Origin: Armatimonadota bacterium
GTDB lineage: Bacteria > Armatimonadota > UBA5829
Length of the DNA stretch: 7,022 bases
Direction of reading: 5' to 3'
Assembly: GCA_026415535.1 (NCBI GenBank)
Contig: JAOAGX010000112.1
Coordinates: 1-7,022 of the forward strand
A program made the position numbers and the translations under genes. A model generated the notes under the pieces. The model was not told the DNA's origin and did no database searches. It saw only the letters and a list, made by a program, of their open reading frames with translations. Below, piece after piece: positions 1 through 6,151 of the stretch. Numbering within the stretch: the stretch's first letter is position 1; each line of letters opens with the position of its first letter.

Positions 1-77
1 TTTTACCGGCGTTCGACTGACAAAAATCCACGTGCCGGCTTACATATTGAAGGGGTCGCTGGTTACCAAGGGTCGCG
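1..77 (+). repeat. Exact 77-bp copy of 1877-1953, probably an assembly misjoin
   Basis: Bases 1-77 match bases 1877-1953 without a mismatch, and identity stops exactly at base 78 (a here, t at 1954). The other copy lies inside an intact gene for an exported protein. Here the copy runs straight into the interior of a TPR-encoding gene, with no start codon, stop or spacer at the join. In the reading frame of the downstream TPR gene this stretch has two stops (18-20 and 48-50), and its last codons do not look like TPR. A length of exactly 77 equals a default k-mer size of the SPAdes assembler, whose graph edges share one k-mer at each junction. The simplest reading is a contig starting at a chimeric graph junction. 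A true duplication is possible but less likely. Confidence 0.85.
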
Positions 78-1676
78 AAAGCGCTTGCAAAGAACCCAAA
101 TGACACGCTGGCGCACACCGCCCTCGGCTACACGCTGCTTATCGGAGGACGGACCGACGAGGCGAATGCCGAGTTCGATTTGGCAAGCAGTATCGACAAA
201 AAGTGCTCACTAGCGGTTTATGGTCGGGGGCTAGTCTCGCTAGGGAAAGGCCAACTGGCTCAGGCGACATCGTACTTTTGCTTGGCGCAGCAGATGGAGC
301 CGGAGCGCGATATACGCTCAACGATCGAATATGTGAAGGCGATGGCTCGAATCGGGCAGAAGAGTGGAAATTCGGGTCTACAAGACCAGGTGAGCGCGAT
401 GGACGACGAGGCCTTGTCAGCCCTAGTAGCCTTTAGGTTGATGGGCGAAGGCAAATATAGCGAAGCACTGTCGGTCTGGCAAAAATTGCAACCTGGAGCA
501 GTCAGGGCTGGTTTCGGAGAACGGATAGGCTGCTCGATGACGTTCCTAAAAGAGCGTCCGTTGATGGTCACCGGTCAACCGCTGAAATCTTTGCCAGGGT
601 TCGGTATTGCACCTGCAAAGGCGTTAAGAACAGTCAAGGGCATAATCAGGCTCCAGGCGGATCTGAGCAGGGCCAGAAACGTGCGAATGGTAACGTTCTT
701 GGTAGATGACAAGCTCATCGGTATCACCAATCGCGCGCCGTTCGATACGACTTGGGACACAACGCGCTGGCCTAATGGCCGTCACACGATCAAGATTGTA
801 GGAACGGACGGAAACGGCGTCGTTCTAAGCGAGAAGATGACGCAGGTGATTGTGGACAACCCCATTTCAAAAAGCGAGAATGTCTTGGTTAGTGATAACG
901 ATTCTCGCAGCCTTTGGGATATCCTATGGCGGCAGATGAGGCTCAAGCCTTCGGCTGCGGCGATCAACTACAACCTGGCGGTGTGTGCTTTGGAGACGGG
1001 CGACGTTCAGACCGCAAAAGCCGCGCTTGAAAGAACGATGGCTGCAGACCCGGGTTATCCGGGAGCAGCGGAGCGGCTCAGTAAGTTGTGTGATCCAGCG
1101 CCTTCAACAGCTTTATACAAGATTAATACGGTTGAGAAGTTGGTAGCTCTGACGTTCGACGATGGCCCGAAGCCTGATACTGCAGCTTTGCTCGACGTGC
1201 TTAGAGAGAAGGATATAAAGGCGACGTTCTTTATTGTGGGGAGACAAGCGGAACGTTATCCGGAGTTGCTGAAGCGCATCTGTGCCGAAGGCCACGAGAT
1301 TGGGAACCACTCCTACAGCCATTACGCACTAGAGTTTCTACCTATACGCGAAATTGAGAGGGATATTTTCAGATGTCAGGCGGCTGTGCGGTCCATTACG
1401 GGTCGCGATATGCGTCTTCTGAGGCCGCCGGGAGCTCACGTCGGCAAAAAAGTGTCGGCAGTAACGCACAAGTACGGGATTAGGATCGCGATGTACTCGG
1501 CCAATTGTTCGAAGGTCGAGGGCACTACGAAGAACGAAGTCTTGCGCCATGCCATTGCGTCGGTTCGACCCGGGGCTGTGCTGCTGATGCACAATTTGGA
1601 TCGGGTTACGCTACGGGCGCTGCCGGAACTTATAGACCGGTTGCGTGCGAAGGGGTATCGGTTCGTGACGTTGTGA
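78..1676 (+). CDS. 5'-truncated TPR / Ig-like / NodB polysaccharide deacetylase
   Basis: The protein probably removes acyl groups from a cell-wall or exopolysaccharide sugar (carbohydrate esterase 4 fold). The frame is open from the join at 78, and the first residues already form a TPR helix pair (AHTALGYTLL...), so the real start lies off the contig; the TTG at 180 is not a believable start. Numbering residues from base 180, TPR-like repeats cover the N-terminus to about residue 105. A bacterial Ig-like domain spans about 151-227 (APFDTTWDTTRWPNGRHTIK). Another TPR spans about 259-303, and the NodB domain 321-498. Visible NodB motifs are TFDDGP (325-330, catalytic and metal-binding Asp), HSYSH (377-381, metal-binding His), RPPGAH (415-420) and LLMH (468-471). 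The usual Asp/Trp motif is not recognisable; ANCSKVEG stands in that region. The exported-protein gene follows 66 bp later on the same strand, perhaps co-transcribed. The deacetylase fold is certain; the substrate is unknown. Confidence 0.88.
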   Translation, partial: KALAKNPNDTLAHTALGYTLLIGGRTDEANAEFDLASSIDKKCSLAVYGRGLVSLGKGQLAQATSYFCLAQQMEPERDIRSTIEYVKAMARIGQKSGNSGLQDQVSAMDDEALSALVAFRLMGEGKYSEALSVWQKLQPGAVRAGFGERIGCSMTFLKERPLMVTGQPLKSLPGFGIAPAKALRTVKGIIRLQADLSRARNVRMVTFLVDDKLIGITNRAPFDTTWDTTRWPNGRHTIKIVGTDGNGVVLSEKMTQVIVDNPISKSENVLVSDNDSRSLWDILWRQMRLKPSAAAINYNLAVCALETGDVQTAKAALERTMAADPGYPGAAERLSKLCDPAPSTALYKINTVEKLVALTFDDGPKPDTAALLDVLREKDIKATFFIVGRQAERYPELLKRICAEGHEIGNHSYSHYALEFLPIREIERDIFRCQAAVRSITGRDMRLLRPPGAHVGKKVSAVTHKYGIRIAMYSANCSKVEGTTKNEVLRHAIASVRPGAVLLMHNLDRVTLRALPELIDRLRAKGYRFVTL

Positions 1677-1742
1677 TAGTTGGAGGGAGGATATTCGGTA
1701 AGCGGAGCTGAACTGTTTTTCAGAACAGAGGGGTCAAATGTG

Positions 1743-2639
1743 ATGGTGCGAAATAGAGGGGTATTTATCGCGGCGGCGTCCATGGTCGTCGCTATGGCGT
1801 TTTTAGGTGGAGTGTGCCACGCGGCAAAGGCTAAAAGCAAGCCGAGGGCAAAAGTTTATGTCAAGCCGGCGCCGGTTTTTACCGGCGTTCGACTGACAAA
1901 AATCCACGTGCCGGCTTACATATTGAAGGGGTCGCTGGTTACCAAGGGTCGCGTTTTCTACAGATCTCCGATCCCCGAAAATAGACTGGCGGGAATAACG
2001 TTAAGCCGTCCGGCAAGCTCTATACTTGCTAAATGGGGAAATCCTACCAGGATTACTGTGGGAAGTGCACAGGTGGAGACAGCTGCCGCCACAGCTCCGA
2101 AGACGCCGGAGGGACCCGCTTATATTCCATCAGGAGGAGGGTTGCCGAATCTGATTACGTCTTTTGGCCAAAGTGGCGGGTATTCGCCTCTTCCCGCTTT
2201 AGGTGTCGGGCCGCAAGAATTACCTGGGCTACCAGGGCCGACTAGCACGACTGGAACACAGGCACAGCCGGCTACGGGAGGCGGAGAGAGTCGGGTGCTC
2301 CGGCAGGAGGAAGTCACCTGGACCTATGATTTGCCCAATGGGATTACGCTCGAGTTTATCATAACAGACGGTATCATCACCCAAATAACCGTTGGCGGCG
2401 AGGGTCCCTGGGCGTTGTCGAAAACACGCACTGGGCTTCAACTTGGCGATACTTACAAGCTCGTGCTTTGGGTAATGGGGTTTCCCGAAGAGCCGCAGAG
2501 ATATGTTGGCAGATTTCTGAGGGTGAGCTACATCGAGAAAAACCGTGTGCTGTTCACATTCCTAAACAAGAAGCTGGTAGGTATTACTGTTGCCTTGGTA
2601 CAGCAAGAGCTTCGGGAAGGCGCGGGGCAAAAGCCGTAG
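1743..2639 (+). CDS. Exported protein of two related beta-rich units with a Pro/Gly-rich insert
   Basis: I do not recognise a named family. The ATG at 1743 (or GTG at 1740) is preferred because GAGGGG at 1728-1733 lies 6-9 bases upstream and the product then begins with a signal peptide: MVRNR, a hydrophobic core, and a likely cleavage after CHA (about residue 27). There is no lipobox. The 298-residue protein has two similar units. Unit 1 has GITLSRPASSILAKWGNP (84-101) and, after an insert, VTWTYDLPNGITLEFIITDG (191-210). Unit 2 has GLQLGDTYKLVLWVMGFP (231-248) and LRVSYIEKNRVLFTFLNKKL (259-278). The pattern, a helix ending in W/M-G-x-P followed by a beta hairpin ending in ITV, resembles SmpA/OmlA or BLIP-like folds, which is an inference. 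The insert at about 108-188 is rich in Pro, Gly, Thr and Ala and is probably flexible. It is likely periplasmic or surface-exposed. Confidence 0.8.
   Translation: MVRNRGVFIAAASMVVAMAFLGGVCHAAKAKSKPRAKVYVKPAPVFTGVRLTKIHVPAYILKGSLVTKGRVFYRSPIPENRLAGITLSRPASSILAKWGNPTRITVGSAQVETAAATAPKTPEGPAYIPSGGGLPNLITSFGQSGGYSPLPALGVGPQELPGLPGPTSTTGTQAQPATGGGESRVLRQEEVTWTYDLPNGITLEFIITDGIITQITVGGEGPWALSKTRTGLQLGDTYKLVLWVMGFPEEPQRYVGRFLRVSYIEKNRVLFTFLNKKLVGITVALVQQELREGAGQKP
1877..1953 (+). repeat. Internal copy of the 77-bp sequence found at the contig start
   Basis: This is the in-context copy of the repeat. It encodes residues 45-70 of the exported protein, and the reading frame and codon character run smoothly through both of its edges. 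That supports this copy as the genuine one and the copy at 1-77 as misplaced. Confidence 0.85.
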
Positions 2640-2662
2640 CTCATCATTGCACAGATCTAGTG

Positions 2663-2683
2663 GTCGGGATGTTCATCCCGGAC
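2663..2683. other. Small hairpin downstream of the exported-protein gene
   Basis: The sequence cgggat (2665-2670), loop gttc, atcccg (2675-2680) forms a 6-bp perfect stem. A further gt/ac pair forms outside a one-base bulge. It lies 24 bp after the stop at 2639 and is followed by actaaactt, which has no real T-run, so it is at best a weak or factor-dependent transcript end. Similar atcccgga / tccggga words recur at 2705-2713 and 5799-5806, so it may be part of a small palindromic element. Confidence 0.35.
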
Positions 2684-2699
2684 TAAACTTCCATCCTGA

Positions 2700-2729
2700 T
2701 TGACATCCGGGACTATCGAACGTTAGAAC
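2700..2729 (+). promoter_or_regulatory. Predicted sigma-70-type promoter for dnaG-rpoD
   Basis: A perfect -35 box TTGACA (2700-2705) is followed after 18 bases by TAGAAC (2724-2729), which matches the -10 consensus at four of six positions, including the first two and the fifth. Transcription would start near 2736, giving a leader of about 40 bases before the dnaG ATG at 2779. It is the only convincing promoter in the 124-bp gap and is placed correctly to drive both downstream genes. If so, the operon is read by the sigma factor it encodes. This is pattern-based only. Confidence 0.5.
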
Positions 2730-2768
2730 TACTTCATATCCAGGGCGATCACGCTTGTAGTAAATGAA

Positions 2769-2773
2769 GAGGG
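2769..2773 (+). promoter_or_regulatory. Ribosome binding site deciding the dnaG start
   Basis: GAGGG lies five bases upstream of the ATG at 2779. The earlier in-frame ATG at 2764 has no purine-rich site before it (cgcttgtagtaa). The GTG at 2773 overlaps the site itself. This favours 2779 as the start. Confidence 0.6.
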
Positions 2774-2778
2774 TGGAA

Positions 2779-4593
2779 ATGGCCTCTTTCAGTGATCCCG
2801 TCGAGGAGATTCGTGAGCGGATCGATCTGGTTGACGTTGTCTCTCAGGACGTTCACCTACGCAAAGCGGGCCGGAACTTGGTGGGGCTTTGCCCGTTTCA
2901 CAAGGAGACTTCGCCTTCTTTTACCGTGAACCCGGAGCGGCAGATATGGAGGTGTTTCGGGGCATGTCAGGAGGGCGGAGATGTTTTCTCGTATGTGATG
3001 AAGCGGGACAACCTGACGTTCCGAGAGGCGTTGGAGCTTCTTGCTCGTAGGGCAGGCGTAACGATTGAGCGCACCGAACAAGCGGTGCGTGCGCACAGTG
3101 AAAAGGAACGTCTATATTGGGCGAACGCGGTGGCTTGCGATTTTTTCAGGAGTGCGCTTTCTGCGTCCCGCAAGGCCCAGGATTACATTTCACGGCGCGG
3201 GCTAACCAACTCGGCGATCGAAAAGTACAAGCTTGGTTACGCACCGGACTCTTGGGACGCCTTACTGCAGCACTTGATGCGCAAACAGGTGACGACTGCT
3301 GAGGCTGTTAAGGCCGGGCTGATCGTGCCACGCGAAAGTTCACAGGGCTTCTATGATCGGTTTCGTGACCGATTGATCTTTCCGATATTCGACACATCCG
3401 ATCGGGTCATTGCGTTTGGTGGAAGAACCCTGGGTGACGATCCGGCGAAGTATCTCAACTCGCCGGAAACACCGATTTTTTCAAAGAACCGGACTCTCTA
3501 CGGTCTAAACTGGGCGCGCAGGGCCATCGGTAACGAGGATCGTGTGATTGTAGTCGAGGGTTACATGGATGCCATCGCCGCGCAGGAGGCTGGGTTCGAG
3601 AATACCGTGGCTACAATGGGAACTGCGCTCACGGAGGAGCACGTAAACGTTTTAGCAAGGTTTACTAATAACGCCGTCCTGGCCTTTGACGCAGATTCGG
3701 CAGGGATGGCGGCGGCACTGCGTGGGTCACCGTTTTTTGAACGTGCGGGCTTCAATGTTCGTATATTGAGTATGCCAAAGGGCGAGGATCCCGACAGCCT
3801 TTTAAGGAGCGGGGATCGTTCGCTGTTTGCGAGTCTTATCGAGAACGCTGTCCCGGTTGTGGACTACCGAGTAAGTCTGGCGCTTTCGCGACACGATCTT
3901 AAGACCGATGAAGGGAAGACGGCTGCTCTTAAGGAGGCAACAGCTGTGCTTGCCGAGGTCGAGAGTGCGGTTGAACGCGAGCGTATTATAAGGTACTTGG
4001 CGAAGTATCACCCGAACTTCGGCACGGGAACTGCGCTCGCCGAAGACCACTTGCGGTCGGAGGTCGCAAGGCTCAGATCGCGGGTGTCTAGGTCACAAAA
4101 GCAGTGGGATAGCGAGGCTCCTGCCAAGTCGCCCCAGAGGCTAAGCCTGCTCGAAAAATCCGAGCGGTTGCTTTTGGGTATAATTATTGCTCAATCAGTG
4201 GAACCTAACAAGGTTTTCGAGGCTTTGCCGCCGAAGGAGTTTACTGGTGATACGACCCGCGGTCTTGCGGAGGCGCTTAGTACTCAGTTTGCAGAGCTGG
4301 GCAAAATAGATCAGGAGGGACTCGTTACCAAACTCGCAGGCACTCCGGAAGGCGATTTGCTGACCGAGCTTGTGGTCGCCTTTGATTCGTCTGAGCTAAA
4401 TCATCCACTTGAGGATGTTTTGAGCACTATCAGACGCGAAAAGTTGAAGCTTAGGCACGCTAGAATGAGGGCGTTGGCTCAAAAGTTTCAGGAAGGTGTT
4501 ATCAAAAAAGGCGACGAAGAGTTTGAAGAGTACTGGCGGTTGGTTCGGGAGCTTAAGGGAACCTCCGCAGGAAGAGTGATGAGAGACTCCTAA
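2779..4593 (+). CDS. dnaG: DNA primase DnaG
   Basis: DnaG synthesises the short RNA primers for lagging-strand and initiation synthesis and works with the replicative helicase DnaB. From the ATG at 2779 the protein has 604 residues, normal for the family; an in-frame ATG at 2764 would add five. The N-terminal zinc-binding domain (about 1-95) shows CPFHKETSPSF with C38 and H41, then C59 and C63 in CFGAC. The spacing between the last two Cys is CX3C rather than the usual CX2C. The RNA-polymerase core has FGGR (213-216) and YLNSPETPIF (225-234). The TOPRIM catalytic site has EGYMD (E260) and FDADSAG (D304, D306), followed by GEDPD (335-339). A helical C-terminal region (about 440-604) matches the position of the DnaB-binding domain. 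The stop TAA overlaps the ribosome binding site of rpoD, so the two genes are probably translationally coupled. All catalytic residues are present, so the gene appears functional. Confidence 0.97.
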   Translation: MASFSDPVEEIRERIDLVDVVSQDVHLRKAGRNLVGLCPFHKETSPSFTVNPERQIWRCFGACQEGGDVFSYVMKRDNLTFREALELLARRAGVTIERTEQAVRAHSEKERLYWANAVACDFFRSALSASRKAQDYISRRGLTNSAIEKYKLGYAPDSWDALLQHLMRKQVTTAEAVKAGLIVPRESSQGFYDRFRDRLIFPIFDTSDRVIAFGGRTLGDDPAKYLNSPETPIFSKNRTLYGLNWARRAIGNEDRVIVVEGYMDAIAAQEAGFENTVATMGTALTEEHVNVLARFTNNAVLAFDADSAGMAAALRGSPFFERAGFNVRILSMPKGEDPDSLLRSGDRSLFASLIENAVPVVDYRVSLALSRHDLKTDEGKTAALKEATAVLAEVESAVERERIIRYLAKYHPNFGTGTALAEDHLRSEVARLRSRVSRSQKQWDSEAPAKSPQRLSLLEKSERLLLGIIIAQSVEPNKVFEALPPKEFTGDTTRGLAEALSTQFAELGKIDQEGLVTKLAGTPEGDLLTELVVAFDSSELNHPLEDVLSTIRREKLKLRHARMRALAQKFQEGVIKKGDEEFEEYWRLVRELKGTSAGRVMRDS

Positions 4594-4598
4594 GGGAG
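4592..4598 (+). promoter_or_regulatory. Ribosome binding site of rpoD, overlapping the dnaG stop
   Basis: AAGGGAG shares bases with the dnaG stop codon (4591-4593) and lies 10 bases before the GTG at 4609. An ATG at 4599 is out of frame with rpoD, so GTG is the start. The overlap suggests terminating ribosomes feed initiation on rpoD. Confidence 0.6.
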
Positions 4599-4608
4599 AT
4601 GATCAATA

Positions 4609-5718
4609 GTGGCTGTTGAATTGAGAGGAAATGATCGGCTACAGAAGTTGATCGAAGAAGGAAAGCGCAGCGGTGTTCTGACTTACGATCAGATCAACGA
4701 CACACTCAGCCACGAGGACCTAAACGCCGAGCAGGTTGACGACATCCTGCAGACGTTTGCGGATGAGGGAATTCGTGTAGTCGAGCGAGTCAAGGAAGAA
4801 ACTGGCTTTGACGAGTTCGACGAAGACGAGGTTACTGCAAAGGAAGCCGAGGCGGCGGACGTTGACTTGGCTGAGATGGAAGGCATGCCGCTGGATGATT
4901 CGGTCCGAATGTGGCTGCGCGAAATCGGCAAGACGCCGCTGCTCACAATGGCTGAGGAAATATCGCTGGCCAAAAGGATAGAGGCCGGCGATGAGGAGGC
5001 CAAAGCCGTCCTTACCGAGGCCAATCTGAGGCTAGTTGTTTCGATTGCCAAGCGATATTCAGGGCGAGGAATGAGCTTTCCTGATCTTATTCAGGAGGGC
5101 AACATCGGCCTGATTCGCGCGGTTGAGAAGTTCGATTATCGCAAGGGATACAAGTTCAGCACTTATGCGACGTGGTGGATCAGGCAGGCGATAACGCGCG
5201 CGATTGCAGATCAGGGACGCACGATAAGAATTCCGGTGCATATGGTCGAAACCATAAACAGGTTGGTTAAGACCTCCAGCCAGCTTTTGCAGGATCTGGG
5301 TCGCGAGCCGACGTTGGAAGAAATCGCCCAGGAAATGGGAATTCCGCCGGACCGCGTGAGCGAGATCATCCGAATTGCGCCAGAGCCGCTCTCACTGGAA
5401 ACCCCGATCGGCGAAGAGGAGGACAGCCACCTGGCCGATTTCATAGAAGATCAGGAGGCTACCTCGCCTTCAGAGGCAGCCTCGGCTATGATACTGCGCG
5501 AAAAGATCGAGGAATCATTGAACAAGCTTACTCCTCGCGAGCGCGATGTTCTACGGATGCGTTTTGGACTTGACGACGGTTATTCGCGGACTTTGGAGGA
5601 GGTTGGCAGACACTTCAAGGTGACCCGCGAGCGCATTCGCCAGATCGAAGCCAAAGCGCTAAAGAAGCTGAGACACCCTTCGAGGAGCAAGAGGCTAAGG
5701 GAGTACCTCGAGCAGTAG
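4609..5718 (+). CDS. rpoD: Primary (housekeeping) sigma factor RpoD / SigA
   Basis: This is the principal sigma-70 subunit, which directs RNA polymerase to -35/-10 promoters. The 369-residue protein starts at GTG and shows the full group 1 layout. Region 1.1 (about 8-60) has the sequence ENDRLQ-like helix start GNDRLQKLIEEGK and an acidic tail (to about 92). Region 1.2 begins at DDSVRMWLREIGKTPLL (96-112). Region 2 (about 135-205) includes DLIQEGNIGLIRAVEKF (159-175), which binds the core enzyme, and YATWWIRQAITRAIADQGR (186-204), which reads and melts the -10 element. Region 3 follows (about 207-285), with the 3.2 finger PLSLETPIGEEEDSHLADFI (260-279). Region 4 (about 296-369) has a helix-turn-helix, TLEEVGRHFKVTRERIRQIE (328-347), for the -35 element. 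The long non-conserved insert of proteobacterial RpoD is missing, as in Gram-positive-type SigA. It is probably co-transcribed with dnaG, 15 bp upstream. Confidence 0.97.
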   Translation: MAVELRGNDRLQKLIEEGKRSGVLTYDQINDTLSHEDLNAEQVDDILQTFADEGIRVVERVKEETGFDEFDEDEVTAKEAEAADVDLAEMEGMPLDDSVRMWLREIGKTPLLTMAEEISLAKRIEAGDEEAKAVLTEANLRLVVSIAKRYSGRGMSFPDLIQEGNIGLIRAVEKFDYRKGYKFSTYATWWIRQAITRAIADQGRTIRIPVHMVETINRLVKTSSQLLQDLGREPTLEEIAQEMGIPPDRVSEIIRIAPEPLSLETPIGEEEDSHLADFIEDQEATSPSEAASAMILREKIEESLNKLTPRERDVLRMRFGLDDGYSRTLEEVGRHFKVTRERIRQIEAKALKKLRHPSRSKRLREYLEQ

Positions 5719-5744
5719 CTAGTTGCACGAGACTAAATACAACT

Positions 5745-5777
5745 CGGCCCGGCGTGATCATGCCGGGCCGTTGGTTT
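5745..5777 (+). terminator. Terminator hairpin after rpoD
   Basis: A perfect 9-bp GC-only stem (cggcccggc at 5745-5753, gccgggccg at 5762-5770) encloses an 8-base loop and lies 26 bp after the rpoD stop. It is followed by ttggttt, a weak T-rich tail. It probably ends the dnaG-rpoD transcript, although the short, interrupted T-run makes its strength uncertain. The palindrome could also act on transcripts from the opposite strand. Confidence 0.65.
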
Positions 5778-5879
5778 CCTGACTTCTAATAGCTGATTGT
5801 CCCGGATATGTTGTCCAGGACTCCATTTCAGCGGACTTCACTCCGGTGCAAACGGTATCATCCTAACTAAACACTACGC

Positions 5880-5970
5880 ATCATTCCGAAACTCCGTTGT
5901 CCTCCCGAAGCTCCGCGTACCCTGAAACCTCCGTGTCGCCCTGAAACTCCGTATCACCGCTGAATTCCAC
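5880..5970. repeat. Degenerate 18-bp tandem repeat, about five units
   Basis: Units start at 5880, 5899, 5917, 5935 and 5953, with one extra base at 5898. Each resembles gtcRccctgaaactccgt: gtcctcccgaagctccgc, gtaccctgaaacctccgt, gtcgccctgaaactccgt, atcaccgctgaattccac. The next unit (5971) begins gtcatcctgagcg and is the left arm of the adjoining palindrome, so the tandem array seems to have grown from, or into, that element. The array is noncoding in appearance. On the minus strand it would translate as repeated six-residue blocks (FSGDTE, FQGDTE, VSGYAE), which is a by-product of the 18-bp period and not good evidence for a protein. Confidence 0.75.
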
Positions 5971-6069
5971 GTCATCCTGAGCGAAGCGAAGGATCTCAGA
6001 AAGACTCGCAGATTCTTCGCTGCGCTCAGAATGACGAGGTGCTCGAAGCGACGAGTGCTCAGAATGACG
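5970..6069. repeat. Dispersed palindromic repeat (HSERSEES/RFAQDD family) with an extra half-site
   Basis: Bases 5970-5995 (cgtcatcctgagcgaagcga...) and 6011-6036 (gattcttcgctgcgctcaga...) are reverse complements at 23 of 26 positions, separated by a 15-base loop. A third partial copy, gctcagaatgacg, lies at 6057-6069, exactly 33 bases after its match at 6024-6036. Translated on the minus strand the element gives RHSERSEESASLSEILRFAQ. I recognise this as the spurious peptide that many bacterial genomes carry as false small ORFs over a mobile or REP-like intergenic repeat. It has no credible start or ribosome binding site and should not be annotated as a protein. Its place between convergent genes is typical for such elements and it could form a transcript-end hairpin. 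Confidence 0.8.
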
Positions 6070-6109
6070 ACGGTTTACGAACCTGACGTCGGGTGCATAT
6101 CCGAGTAAT

Positions 6110-6124
6110 CGCACTTAGAGTGCG
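6110..6124. other. Short hairpin between the repeat cluster and the glycosidase stop
   Basis: cgcact (6110-6115), loop tag, agtgcg (6119-6124) is a perfect 6-bp stem, followed by ttt on the plus strand. It lies 28 bp beyond the stop of the minus-strand glycosidase gene. For that gene's transcript it has no T-run after it, so a terminator role is weakly supported. The remainder of the 5719-6151 gap (5778-5879 and 6070-6109) shows no feature I can name. Confidence 0.3.
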
Positions 6125-6151
6125 TTTAAGCGCTCTCCCTTTATCTAGGTT

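Noticed and set aside
180..182. TTG as start of the deacetylase gene
   Set aside because: The frame is open upstream, the 34 codons before it encode a clear TPR, and no ribosome site precedes the TTG.
1680..1742. N-terminal extension of the exported protein from a TTG at 1680
   Set aside because: It would bury the signal peptide behind 21 residues; GAGGGG at 1728-1733 points to the GTG/ATG at 1740/1743.
1..1953. Real tandem duplication or direct-repeat-bounded mobile element of about 1.8 kb
   Set aside because: No transposase or integrase lies between the copies, the repeat starts at base 1 and is exactly 77 long, and one edge cuts a gene mid-domain. An assembly artefact explains all of this.
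4689..5051. Long minus-strand open frame opposite rpoD
   Set aside because: It is a Ser-rich shadow of the acidic rpoD N-terminus, with no start signal of its own.
5880..5970. CRISPR array
   Set aside because: The units are contiguous 18-mers with no spacers, and there are no cas genes.
5881..6114. A possible 77-residue minus-strand small protein
   Set aside because: It is the translation of the palindromic and tandem repeats (RHSERSEES, RFAQDD, six-residue blocks). It has no Shine-Dalgarno site, and the repeat explains the open frame.
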